This document shows, one piece after another, positions 7,739 to 14,047 of a stretch of DNA of 25,079 nt. Both the position numbers and the translations under genes were made by a program. The notes under the pieces are model-generated. The model did no database searches. It saw only the letters and a list, made by a program, of their open reading frames with translations, and was not told the origin of the DNA. The first letter of the stretch is position 1, and every line of letters starts with the position of its first letter. This DNA is from Thermococcus sp. (lineage in GTDB: Archaea > Methanobacteriota_B > Thermococci > Thermococcales > Thermococcaceae), in the NCBI RefSeq assembly GCF_027066465.1, contig NZ_JAMONU010000179.1:1-25079 (forward strand). The letters are read 5' to 3'.

Positions 7739-8447
7739 CTTTTCCCACCAGCAGTTTGACTATCCCCTCGCTGACCTTTTCTAGGATTGCCTCCCCCTTT
7801 TCCCTGCTCGCCCCCCTCGGGTCGTCGTTAACTCCCTCCGGGAACAGCTCAAAGCCGATGTCCTTTCTGATGACCCTTATTTTCTCCTCCCTCTTTTCGC
7901 CAACGGCGTTCTCCATTTTGACCAGCTCGGGTCTTATGGCCAGTATCACCGATGTCTCGTCCTCGCCGGCGTGTCCTTGGCTTGAACAGACCTCGAGGAT
8001 TTCCTTCCTGAAGTCAATCCACCAGTCTATGAGCCAGACTTCAACGTCGAATTCTCCCGCGACCTCTTCGGCCGCCAAAATCAGCGGCGAGTGGTTGCCC
8101 CCGTGCCCGTTGAGGAGAACTAGCCTCCTGAAGCCCTCTCTGGCGAACTCCCTGAGGATTTCGGCTGTGTACGCCTTGAAGGCATCGGCTGAAACGTTGA
8201 TTGTTCCGGGATATACGTCGAGCACAAAGCTGTGCCCGTACCACACGGGCGGCGCTATTATAACGTCCTTCCCCATTTTCCTCAGCTTTTCCTCAATTCG
8301 CTTCGCTATCTCCAGGGGTGCGAAAACGTCGGTCCCCAGGGGAAGGTGCCTTCCGTGGGCCTCAACGCTTCCAACCGGTATAATCACGGTGTCTATCCTC
8401 TTCTTGGCCTCCTCAAACTCGGGCCACGTTACGTTCTCAAGGAGCAT
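7731..8447 (-). CDS. Creatininase-family metal-dependent amidohydrolase
   Basis: A 238-residue member of the creatininase/creatinine amidohydrolase family (PF02633). Likely metal ligands are Glu29 and His31 in GSVEAHGRHLPLGTD with Asp40, a His in NGHGGNH (113-119), and Glu162 in GHAGEDETS. Known archaeal relatives include a formamidopyrimidine nucleotide deformylase of riboflavin/F420 synthesis in methanogens, but the substrate here cannot be told from sequence and creatinine is unlikely. The ATG at 8447 sits six bases after GGTG; the in-frame GTG at 8456 is part of the ribosome binding site. It lies 25 bases downstream of the flippase-like gene in the speE run. Confidence 0.88.
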   Translation of the reverse strand: MLLENVTWPEFEEAKKRIDTVIIPVGSVEAHGRHLPLGTDVFAPLEIAKRIEEKLRKMGKDVIIAPPVWYGHSFVLDVYPGTINVSADAFKAYTAEILREFAREGFRRLVLLNGHGGNHSPLILAAEEVAGEFDVEVWLIDWWIDFRKEILEVCSSQGHAGEDETSVILAIRPELVKMENAVGEKREEKIRVIRKDIGFELFPEGVNDDPRGASREKGEAILEKVSEGIVKLLVGKDE

Positions 8448-8472
8448 CGCCACCACCGAGAAGAGTTGAGCG

Positions 8473-9378
8473 TCATTCGTTAATACCTTTGCCCTCTACC
8501 TCTTTGGACACGAAGTGGTAGAAGGCGACCGCTCCCACGAGCGCGAAGGCGTACTGGTTTATGAACTTGAAGAAAAACGCTATCACGACGTCAATGCCTG
8601 AGTTTCCAATTGCCATAATCACGCCAAGCTCGTTTCCCCCAACCCCTCCGGGCGTTCCGAGGGCACTTCCCAGGAACTCCGAGTAGAGGATGGCGGCAAC
8701 TGCGGTGGCAAGCGGAATCGTAACTCCAAAGACCTTGGCAACGCTGATTAGAATACCCGCGTTAACTAGGACGAGGGTAGTTCCCAGGGCCATTGCAAGC
8801 GCAACCCTCCTCGGGTTCGCCTTTCCACAGTGCCAGCCGTCGTAGAACTCCTTAAACACGCCGTCCCCCCTTCCAAGTTTTCTGACGATGACCATGATTG
8901 CGGCGTAGACCTTGTCGTCGGCCAGAAAGACGAGCAGGAAGAAGGCAACGACGAGGAGGGCCTTCGGGTCGCGGGTTGTGATGAATATGAAGGTGAACCC
9001 GGTGAGGAACTCGGTCGAGACCTCGAGGAGGCTCGTTGCGAGAACCTGGAAGTACTTGGCACCTATGAACTTGACCTTTATCAGAGTCCCTATGGCCGCG
9101 TTCAGGGAGAATGACAAGTAGGTCCCGGAGAGGTTCGCTAGAAGGACCCGCCTGTATGAGACATCGGCGACGTTGCTGAGGTAGAGGTACCACGTAGCGG
9201 TGTAGATTAGGTAGCCGGTGACCCCTAGGAGCACCGCCAGCATTGAGTAGGGGGAGCGGAGCTGGGAGGTCGTTAGATGTATCTGGGAGGCCTCGGCGTA
9301 GACTTTGTGGATTAGGTAGGCGGTTATTCCGAGCGTCAGGACTAGCACTCCCGTTTTTTTGAGAGTCTCCCTATCCAA
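8473..9378 (-). CDS. Flippase-like / LPG-synthase transmembrane family protein (PF03706)
   Basis: A 301-residue polytopic membrane protein with about seven or eight hydrophobic segments. Its C-terminal signature GTPGGVGGNELG is typical of the lysylphosphatidylglycerol-synthase membrane domain/UPF0104 family, seen in archaeal AglD-like and lipid-handling proteins. It lacks the soluble aminoacyl-transferase domain of bacterial MprF, so lysyl-PG synthesis is not implied; lipid or lipid-linked sugar handling is the usual guess. The only plausible start is a TTG at 9378, four bases after the speE stop, with GTGAT (9382-9386) as a partial ribosome binding site. The next in-frame Met is about 46 residues in, after the first membrane helix. 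Confidence 0.82.
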   Translation of the reverse strand: MDRETLKKTGVLVLTLGITAYLIHKVYAEASQIHLTTSQLRSPYSMLAVLLGVTGYLIYTATWYLYLSNVADVSYRRVLLANLSGTYLSFSLNAAIGTLIKVKFIGAKYFQVLATSLLEVSTEFLTGFTFIFITTRDPKALLVVAFFLLVFLADDKVYAAIMVIVRKLGRGDGVFKEFYDGWHCGKANPRRVALAMALGTTLVLVNAGILISVAKVFGVTIPLATAVAAILYSEFLGSALGTPGGVGGNELGVIMAIGNSGIDVVIAFFFKFINQYAFALVGAVAFYHFVSKEVEGKGINE

Positions 9379-9382
9379 GCTA

Positions 9383-10228
9383 TCACTGCCCCTCGAGGAG
9401 TTTCCTCACGTAGCGCGGCATCTGGAAGAGGGTCTCGTGCCTCTCGGGGTCGTAGTAGTAGAGCTCCCCTGGAGCACGGCTCACGTCCACCTTCCTGAAG
9501 TCCACATCGCCCTTAACACCCACGAGGAAGCTCCAGGGTGAGGCGTAGCCTATCACCGGGAAGCTGAAGTAGTAGACCCTGTCGAAGACCTTCTTCATTG
9601 CTTTGTAGGCATCTATGAGCTCGTTGGTGAAGAGGTAGACGCTCCCGGCCTGGGTGATGTAGAGGCCCTTCTCGTTGAGCTTCTCGTAGGCCGAGCGGTA
9701 GAACTCCTCTGAAAAGAGTAGCTTCGCCGGGCCGACGGGATCGGTTGAATCGACGATTATGACGTCGAAGCGCTCCTCGGTTTCCTTCAGGTACTCAACG
9801 CCGTCGCCGATTATCAGCTCGGCCCTCGGGTCGTCGAAGGCGCCCCTGTCTATGCCGAGGTAAATCCTTGAAACCTCGACGACCATCTCGTCAATCTCGA
9901 CCATCGTGGCCTTCTCAACGCTCTCGTGCCTGAGAACTTCCCTCAGCGTCCCGCCGTCGCCGCCGCCTATGATGAGCACCCTCTTTGGATTCGGGTGCGC
10001 GAGCATAACCGGGTGAACGAGAACCTCGTGGTAGCTCTCCTCACCAATCTCAACGAGCTGAATAGTCCCGTCCAAGACGAGCATCTTGCCGAACCCTTCT
10101 GTCTCGTAAAGCTCGAGCCTCTGGTATTTCGTCTGCGTCTCGAAGAGCCTCTCCTTGACCTTGAAGCCGACCCCGTAGCCCCTGGGATACCACTCGATAA
10201 AAGCCCTCTCCCTTTCGCTGTAGCCCAT
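9383..10228 (-). CDS. speE: Aminopropyltransferase (agmatine/triamine type, spermidine-synthase family)
   Basis: A 281-residue polyamine aminopropyltransferase, which moves the aminopropyl group of decarboxylated S-adenosylmethionine to an amine. The sequence shows an N-terminal beta domain (YQRLELYETEGFGKMLVLDG), QLVEIGEESYHE, the nucleotide-binding VLIIGGGDGGTLREV, the acidic TMVEIDEMVVEVSR, and the catalytic-loop DSTDPVGPAKLLF. In Thermococcus the orthologue uses agmatine to make N1-aminopropylagmatine, and pdaD, which makes agmatine, lies just beyond. The ATG at 10228 follows AGGTGA; the in-frame GTG at 10237 belongs to that site. A BRE/TATA element lies at 10257-10273. It heads a five-gene minus-strand run. 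Confidence 0.94.
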   Translation of the reverse strand: MGYSERERAFIEWYPRGYGVGFKVKERLFETQTKYQRLELYETEGFGKMLVLDGTIQLVEIGEESYHEVLVHPVMLAHPNPKRVLIIGGGDGGTLREVLRHESVEKATMVEIDEMVVEVSRIYLGIDRGAFDDPRAELIIGDGVEYLKETEERFDVIIVDSTDPVGPAKLLFSEEFYRSAYEKLNEKGLYITQAGSVYLFTNELIDAYKAMKKVFDRVYYFSFPVIGYASPWSFLVGVKGDVDFRKVDVSRAPGELYYYDPERHETLFQMPRYVRKLLEGQ

Positions 10229-10256
10229 GAGCCTCACCTGAGCTTAGCTTGTCTTA

Positions 10257-10273
10257 CCGGTTTTAAACCTTGG
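10257..10273 (-). promoter_or_regulatory. BRE/TATA promoter of speE
   Basis: The minus strand reads CCAAGGTTTAAAACCGG, a BRE/TATA element about 30-45 bases before the speE ATG. It is back to back with the promoter of the divergent gene at 10317. Confidence 0.55.
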
Positions 10274-10280
10274 GGTTGGG

Positions 10281-10296
10281 TAAAGGTTATTAAGCG
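10281..10296 (+). promoter_or_regulatory. Probable promoter of the 166-residue gene
   Basis: TAAAGGTTATTAAGCG is BRE/TATA-like. A start about 25 bases downstream would fall within a few bases of the ATG at 10317, and no clear ribosome binding site is visible. The mRNA may therefore be nearly leaderless. Confidence 0.4.
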
Positions 10297-10316
10297 TCCC
10301 TTTCCAGAGATAAGCG

Positions 10317-10817
10317 ATGGCCGAAGCTAGGGTTAAGAAACAGCTCACAAGACTGCTCAAGGAGCTTGCTCCCGAAATCAAGGAGGGTTTAAAATACGGT
10401 GTGCCGCACCTAGTTGGTGAAATCTCGGGAGAAGACGGGGAGTTCAGGGTCGAGCTCGTCGTTACGGTGTTCGAAGATGCGCATCACTTTCTGAGGCTCG
10501 TCTGTGACGGCTCGCTGATATTCATCTTCCCGGCGGAGGACTTTCACCCTTACCGGCTTTTCATGGACCTCTGGAGGTTTCTTGAAGGGAAGTTCGAGAG
10601 GAGACCCGTTCTTGAGGAGGGTGCGAGGATTAGAGGGCCGATTAAGCTCGCCCTTCAGAGGGAGGGCTACGAAGTCCTGTGGATGAACGTCCAGATGGCG
10701 GGGAGCAACGATGTTATCCAGGTATGGGCGAGCAAGGGAGGGGTCAGGTACAACATGACCTTTGAGAAAATTGGGGAAAACGAGTTCGTCCTCCTTGAAA
10801 AGAAGAGGATTCAGTAG
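10317..10817 (+). CDS. Unknown 166-residue protein between speE and pdaD
   Basis: A soluble mixed alpha/beta protein beginning MAEARVKKQLTRLLKELAPE; no family is recognised. A His-rich stretch (FEDAHHFLRLVCDG) and a hydrophobic strand LIFIFPAEDFHPYRLFMDLW stand out. The C-terminal third (MAGSNDVIQVWASKGG, then NMTFEKIGENEFVLLEKK) looks like a run of beta strands. It is divergent from speE and convergent with pdaD, overlapping the pdaD stop by 7 bases. Being flanked by two polyamine genes hints at a connection but proves none. Confidence 0.75.
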   Translation: MAEARVKKQLTRLLKELAPEIKEGLKYGVPHLVGEISGEDGEFRVELVVTVFEDAHHFLRLVCDGSLIFIFPAEDFHPYRLFMDLWRFLEGKFERRPVLEEGARIRGPIKLALQREGYEVLWMNVQMAGSNDVIQVWASKGGVRYNMTFEKIGENEFVLLEKKRIQ

Positions 10818-11284
10818 GGGAACATCACGACAACGGCTATTGCCGCCGCCGGCTTGTCTTTGACTGTGATGTCCGCGCTCGCAACCTTGAACTCACCAAG
10901 CTCCCAGCCCCTGTTGGCAAATCCTTCCTCTACCATTTTCCTGACGATTCTCTCGGCCTCTTCCTTCGTGCAGTAGCCGGCGTACTCATAGATTAGGCCG
11001 CCTTCGTTGTTCTTGCTTATTCCCACTCCCAGCGCCGCGCTGATTGTCATCCCAGGCTCGTCGCTCTCGATGTGCGCGTAGACCGTCGGAAGGAGCATTC
11101 CAATCGGAACGTCGTGGACCTTCTCCATCCACTCGATGTGTGCCGGAATGACGCTGCTGAGCTTGACGAGGTTGACGTTTCCAATTCCCAGTTTGAGGAG
11201 CGCGTTGTCAAAGGCGTTTAGCTTCGTTCCGCCCTCGGCGGCGGCCGCCCCTAGGAAGGCCCTCTTAGGGGTAGTCCAGCTCAT
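10811..11284 (-). CDS. pdaD: Pyruvoyl-dependent arginine decarboxylase
   Basis: A 157-residue proenzyme that cleaves itself to create an N-terminal pyruvoyl group and decarboxylates arginine to agmatine. The self-cleavage site is the Ser43-Ser44 pair in VKLSSVIPAHIEW. Downstream GMLLPTVYAHIESDEPG and a Glu in GLIYEYAGYC match conserved active-site regions. In Thermococcales, agmatine feeds aminopropylagmatine and branched or long polyamine synthesis and is also needed for agmatidine in tRNA-Ile, so the gene is likely essential. The ATG at 11284 follows GGTGGTGGAC; the in-frame GTG at 11293 is part of that ribosome binding site. The promoter is at 11335-11350. Confidence 0.94.
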   Translation of the reverse strand: MSWTTPKRAFLGAAAAEGGTKLNAFDNALLKLGIGNVNLVKLSSVIPAHIEWMEKVHDVPIGMLLPTVYAHIESDEPGMTISAALGVGISKNNEGGLIYEYAGYCTKEEAERIVRKMVEEGFANRGWELGEFKVASADITVKDKPAAAIAVVVMFPY

Positions 11285-11334
11285 GTCCACCACCTTAAAA
11301 TCCTTTCAATAATCAATCCACCGCTTACGCTCGA

Positions 11335-11350
11335 GCTTATAAACTTTGCC
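11335..11350 (-). promoter_or_regulatory. BRE/TATA promoter of pdaD
   Basis: The minus strand reads GGCAAAGTTTATAAGC, overlapping the stop codon of the antiporter gene. Transcription would start near 11315, about 30 bases before the pdaD ATG. This suggests pdaD has its own promoter rather than depending only on read-through. Confidence 0.6.
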
Positions 11351-12479
11351 CATTTCCTGAGTTGAAGGTGCTTATAAGCCTTCCAACGGTTGCGGCCAAG
11401 AATATGCCTCCGATTGAAGTTAGGGCGGAGAGGGAGTAAAGTTCACCTGTTAAAACGCCGTAGCTGTTTCCGAGGTCTGCAACGAGGAGTCCAAGGATTC
11501 CAAAGCTCACCAGTCCGGTTGCCTTGGCCAGCGAGCTGACAGGTTTCCCGTCCCACGTCATGACAACGGTCAGTATGAACCTTACTGTATACACGGCGAG
11601 GAACAGGTAGAGAGTCCAGAGGGTTATCTCGGCCCTGAAGTTCATCCCACGCCAGGCGAAGAATATCGGGGCGAATATCCCGTAGGTCACGCCGCTCAAA
11701 ATGGTTTCAAGCCTTTCGTACTGCTTTGTTCCAACGAGGTCGCTGTGGAGGAGCAGACCCGCCAGAAAGCCGCCTATGGTGAAGTGCATCCCAACCTCCT
11801 CGCTGATGAACCCGAGCGTTGCGGCGAAAATCATGAAGACACCGAAAACCGCCTCGTCGCTCCTCAGCTTCCGGAGCTGGGTTGTGAGCCAGACCTTGTG
11901 CTGTATCCCAATCTTGTAGTTCACGTAGAGGACGCCCCCGATGAAGGCGACCTGTTTCAGAACCGTTACACCAAGCTCCACCGGATTCCCGGCCTCCTTG
12001 AAGTTCGCGAGCACGTAAACGAGTATCAGGATTGCTACCTCGCTTATAATGGCGTAGGAGAGGGCCACGTGGAGGTAGCTCTCCCCGAAGAAGCGCTTTA
12101 ATCTAACGACTATCGGGGCGCTCGCAACGGCGAGTATTGCTGCCGCCAGGAAGTTGCCCGATGAAACTGTGAACCCGGTCAGGGGCAGGGTTATGAGGAA
12201 CATCGTGGCGAGCGTGGCAACGTAAACGGGGAGGGCCTTTTTCCCGCCTATGTGAAGCTCTTCGGGTGTTATCTCAAGCCCGGCCGAAATCATGAGGAAG
12301 AATATCCCGAACTCGGCCAGAAGGTTCATGTCCTCGGCGGGGACCCCGGTGAGAACGTAGCCGAGTATTAAACCGGCCGTTATCTCGCCGACTATACCGG
12401 GGTAGCCGAGTCTCTCGAACAGCTCGGCGAGGAACCTGCCGACTGCGATGATTATGAGAACGTAGCCTATAATCTGCAT
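11337..12479 (-). CDS. CPA2/KefB-type cation:proton antiporter
   Basis: A 380-residue polytopic membrane protein of the monovalent cation:proton antiporter 2 family, with about twelve hydrophobic segments and no C-terminal NAD-binding TrkA-N domain. The N-terminus has the characteristic LGYPGIVGEITAGLILG and FGIFFLMISAGLEITPEEL. ASAPIVVRL and SYAIISEVAILIL correspond to the crossed-helix region. Where many relatives have a DD or ND ion-binding pair, this protein appears to have Ser146-Glu147. The ATG at 12479 follows GGTGGGGAG. It is transcribed divergently from gcvH. Whether the ion is sodium or potassium cannot be told. Confidence 0.85.
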   Translation of the reverse strand: MQIIGYVLIIIAVGRFLAELFERLGYPGIVGEITAGLILGYVLTGVPAEDMNLLAEFGIFFLMISAGLEITPEELHIGGKKALPVYVATLATMFLITLPLTGFTVSSGNFLAAAILAVASAPIVVRLKRFFGESYLHVALSYAIISEVAILILVYVLANFKEAGNPVELGVTVLKQVAFIGGVLYVNYKIGIQHKVWLTTQLRKLRSDEAVFGVFMIFAATLGFISEEVGMHFTIGGFLAGLLLHSDLVGTKQYERLETILSGVTYGIFAPIFFAWRGMNFRAEITLWTLYLFLAVYTVRFILTVVMTWDGKPVSSLAKATGLVSFGILGLLVADLGNSYGVLTGELYSLSALTSIGGIFLAATVGRLISTFNSGNGQSL

Positions 12480-12497
12480 CTCCCCACCCCACTTTAG

Positions 12498-12519
12498 AGT
12501 CCCCTAAAATCTGGGGTCT
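12498..12519. promoter_or_regulatory. Inverted repeat near the antiporter transcription start
   Basis: AGTCCCC and GGGGTCT arms are separated by eight bases (TAAAATCT), lying just downstream of the antiporter TATA box. The imperfect palindrome covers the predicted start site near 12503, where a repressor could act. It could equally be a chance feature of the leader. Confidence 0.3.
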
Positions 12520-12520
12520 G

Positions 12521-12540
12521 TGTGATATAAGCGTTTCCAT
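12521..12540 (-). promoter_or_regulatory. BRE/TATA promoter of the antiporter gene
   Basis: The minus strand carries GGAAACGCTTATATCAC, a good BRE and TATA pair. It places the transcription start about 25 bases upstream of the ATG at 12479. Confidence 0.6.
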
Positions 12541-12543
12541 GGC

Positions 12544-12559
12544 GAGAAAGGTTTAAATG
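12544..12559 (+). promoter_or_regulatory. BRE/TATA promoter of gcvH
   Basis: GAGAAAGGTTTAAATG is a BRE/TATA element about 35-45 bases before the gcvH ATG at 12591. Transcription would start near 12579, immediately before the GGTGGTG ribosome binding site. Confidence 0.6.
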
Positions 12560-12590
12560 CCCAAACCTGTTACCGTGAGCGGTGGTGTTC

Positions 12591-12995
12591 ATGATTGAAG
12601 TCGGTGAATACAAGGTCAAAGAGGGTCTCTACTACACCAAGGACCACGAGTGGGTTAAGGTTCTCGAAGATGGAACGGTTCTGGTCGGCATAAGCGACTA
12701 CGCCCAGAAGGAGCTGGGCGATTTGGCCTACGTCGAGCTTCCCGAGGTCGGAACCGAGGTCAGCAAGGGCGACGTCCTCTGTGAAATCGAGAGCGTCAAA
12801 GCGGTCAGCGAGGTCTACGCCCCGGTCAGCGGTGAGGTTGTTGAGGTCAACGAAGAACTTGAAGACAGCCCTGAGCTCCTCAACGAGGACCCCTACGAGA
12901 ACTGGATTGCCAAGATAAAGCCCAGCAACCTTGAGGGGGAACTCAAGGAGCTTATGGACGCCCAGGCTTACGCCAAATACCTCGAAAGCCTCTGA
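12591..12995 (+). CDS. gcvH: Glycine cleavage system H protein
   Basis: A 134-residue lipoyl carrier protein of the glycine cleavage complex. It shuttles the aminomethyl group of glycine between the P, T and L proteins. The core shows YYTKDHEWVKV, VGISDYAQKELGDLAYVELPEVG and the lipoylation site ESVKAVSEV with Lys70, then YAPVSGEVVEVNEEL and ENWIAKIKP. Length and order are those of ordinary GcvH. None of its partner genes is in this window. The ATG at 12591 follows GGTGGTG; the in-frame GTG at 12582 is part of it. It could also serve as a lipoate carrier for other systems. Confidence 0.95.
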   Translation: MIEVGEYKVKEGLYYTKDHEWVKVLEDGTVLVGISDYAQKELGDLAYVELPEVGTEVSKGDVLCEIESVKAVSEVYAPVSGEVVEVNEELEDSPELLNEDPYENWIAKIKPSNLEGELKELMDAQAYAKYLESL

Positions 12996-13058
12996 CGTCT
13001 TCCTTTTGCCCTCCGCAATCGTTAAGTATTTTTCCGTCTATTTTTTCCGGTGGTTGCC

Positions 13059-13400
13059 ATGAAGGTTCTGAAGGAGTGGGACGTTAAGGTAAAGCTCGTC
13101 AGGACGAGGAGGGGAGCTATTCTCCACATGATTGAGCTTGAGCCGGGTCACTTCTACCTCGAGCAGAACCCGCTCAAGGATTCAAAGTACGGCGTTGCAT
13201 ACAGGAAGATAAAGCAGACCTTCCCGGAGTTCTACATGTTCTGGGAGATTAAGAACAACCGCTACACGGGAAAACTTCTCGCTGGAGCGTTCCTCGAAAA
13301 GAAAGAGATAGACGACTTCATAACGCTTCTGGCCCAGAGTGAGGACTTCAAGAACTTTGAGGAAATCCTCGAGGAAATAGAGGAAGTCGAAGAGGAGTAA
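13059..13400 (+). CDS. Unknown 113-residue protein
   Basis: A small soluble protein beginning MKVLKEWDVKVKLVRTRRG. The N-terminal half is strand-rich and basic (AILHMIELEPGHFYLEQNPL, then KYGVAYRKIKQTFPEFYMFW). The C-terminus is a strongly acidic helix ending EEILEEIEEVEEE. I recognise no family. The ATG at 13059 follows GGTGG with a five- to six-base gap; the in-frame GTG at 13050 is within that site. A TATA-like GTTAAGTATTTTTCC lies about 30-40 bases upstream, so it is probably transcribed separately from gcvH. Its 3' end is antisense to the first RNA-like element to its right. Confidence 0.7.
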   Translation: MKVLKEWDVKVKLVRTRRGAILHMIELEPGHFYLEQNPLKDSKYGVAYRKIKQTFPEFYMFWEIKNNRYTGKLLAGAFLEKKEIDDFITLLAQSEDFKNFEEILEEIEEVEEE

Positions 13401-13456
13401 GCTCGGCCCTTTTTCTTCATCATTCCCAGTCAGATACCCTAGAGGTCGTCATCGCT
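13398..13456 (-). ncRNA. Candidate C/D box-like sRNA, element A
   Basis: On the minus strand the order is AGC, G, ATGACGA (C-like box, 13446-13452), a 12-nt spacer CCTCTAGGGTAT, CTGA (D', 13430-13433), six bases, ATGATGA (C', 13417-13423), a ten-base spacer, CCGA (D-like, 13403-13406), then GCT. The outer AGC/GCT could form the short closing stem. A TATA-like GGCTTTTATCC at 13478-13488 lies about 25 bases before the expected 5' end. The outer boxes are degenerate and the second spacer is A-rich, so this may be a decayed copy of element B. The 3' end overlaps the stop codon of the convergent gene. Confidence 0.4.
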
Positions 13457-13495
13457 CGGTTTCTTTCAAGAAGGGAAGGATAAAAGCCTAACGGC

Positions 13496-13548
13496 TCCGT
13501 CAGTATACCCCTCATCATTCCTCAGCTACCGTGAGGCTCGTCATCGCC
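13496..13548 (-). ncRNA. Candidate C/D box-like sRNA, element B
   Basis: On the minus strand the order is GGC, G, ATGACGA (C-like, 13538-13544), a 12-nt guide GCCTCACGGTAG (13526-13537), CTGA (D', 13522-13525), three bases, ATGATGA (C', 13512-13518), GGGGTATA, CTGA (D, 13500-13503), then CGGAGCC, whose GCC can pair with the leading GGC. The 12-nt D' guide and 3-nt D'-C' gap fit archaeal box C/D sRNAs. The D guide of 8 nt is short; a CGGA four bases later would give 12. From memory, the guide complements ten bases, UACCGUGAGG, of a highly conserved 23S rRNA segment. A small AGCC-GTTA-GGCT hairpin and TTTT follow (13481-13496). Confidence 0.5.
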
Positions 13549-13651
13549 ACCAAGACTGGGAACTTTGACTGAAAAACCTAGCGCCAACTTCTGGGGTAGT
13601 AGCATTCCGAGCCGTGTTCAAGTGAGCCTTTGCAGGGCTTTTCTGGAAACC

Positions 13652-13957
13652 TCATTCAACTGGAACGCCCTCCCTGAGAACCGTTCTGTGAAACGAACTG
13701 TTCTTCGTCCGCTCAAACTCGTCTGGACTTTCCACTATGGCGGACACGACCTCCCCAGTTTCCATTAGAACCTCCCACGTCAGTTCGGAGATTTCTTTCT
13801 GAGTTATCCCCTCTCCTATGACGAGAACGTCTATGTCGCTGTCCTCTTCGGCGTCTCCCCTCGCTACGGAGCCGAAGAGGATTACTTTCTTTGTTCTTTC
13901 TCCAAACCTCTCTTTCAGGAGCTTCACGAAGTACTCAACGGCCTCTCGCTTTTCCAT
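13652..13957 (-). CDS. MNT-type nucleotidyltransferase domain protein
   Basis: A 101-residue protein of the minimal nucleotidyltransferase family. The motif FGSVARGDAEEDSDIDVLV (G-S then D-x-D) near residues 28-47 is the catalytic signature. In HEPN-MNT toxin-antitoxin modules such proteins adenylylate and neutralise a HEPN RNase. Here no HEPN gene is visible on either side; downstream only a 25-codon frame overlaps the stop as ATGA (13574-13655) and it lacks an R-x4-6-H motif. No ribosome binding site precedes the ATG, but a TATA-like AAGTGTTTTTAGG at about 13980-13992 places the start beside it, suggesting a leaderless mRNA. It is probably accessory DNA. Confidence 0.82.
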   Translation of the reverse strand: MEKREAVEYFVKLLKERFGERTKKVILFGSVARGDAEEDSDIDVLVIGEGITQKEISELTWEVLMETGEVVSAIVESPDEFERTKNSSFHRTVLREGVPVE

Positions 13958-14047
13958 GTTTGATGCTGAAGCACAGCCCCTAAAAACACTTTCAGGAGAC
14001 GATTATGAAAACTGGGGAAAAGAGATGAAAGATGTAGCAAAAAACCC

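Noticed and set aside
8473..9378. Full lysylphosphatidylglycerol synthase (MprF)
   Set aside because: The protein has only the membrane domain signature, with no C-terminal aminoacyl-transferase domain, so the enzymatic name would mislead.
12521..12532. Thermococcales glycolytic motif (TATCAC-N5-GTGATA) near the antiporter promoter
   Set aside because: Only a TATCAC half is present and it overlaps the TATA box. The second half is missing.
13401..13651. Short CRISPR-like or tandem repeat array
   Set aside because: The two similar segments share short box motifs only, not a repeat of 24-37 bases. Their spacing and internal order fit C/D-type RNAs better, and no cas gene is present.
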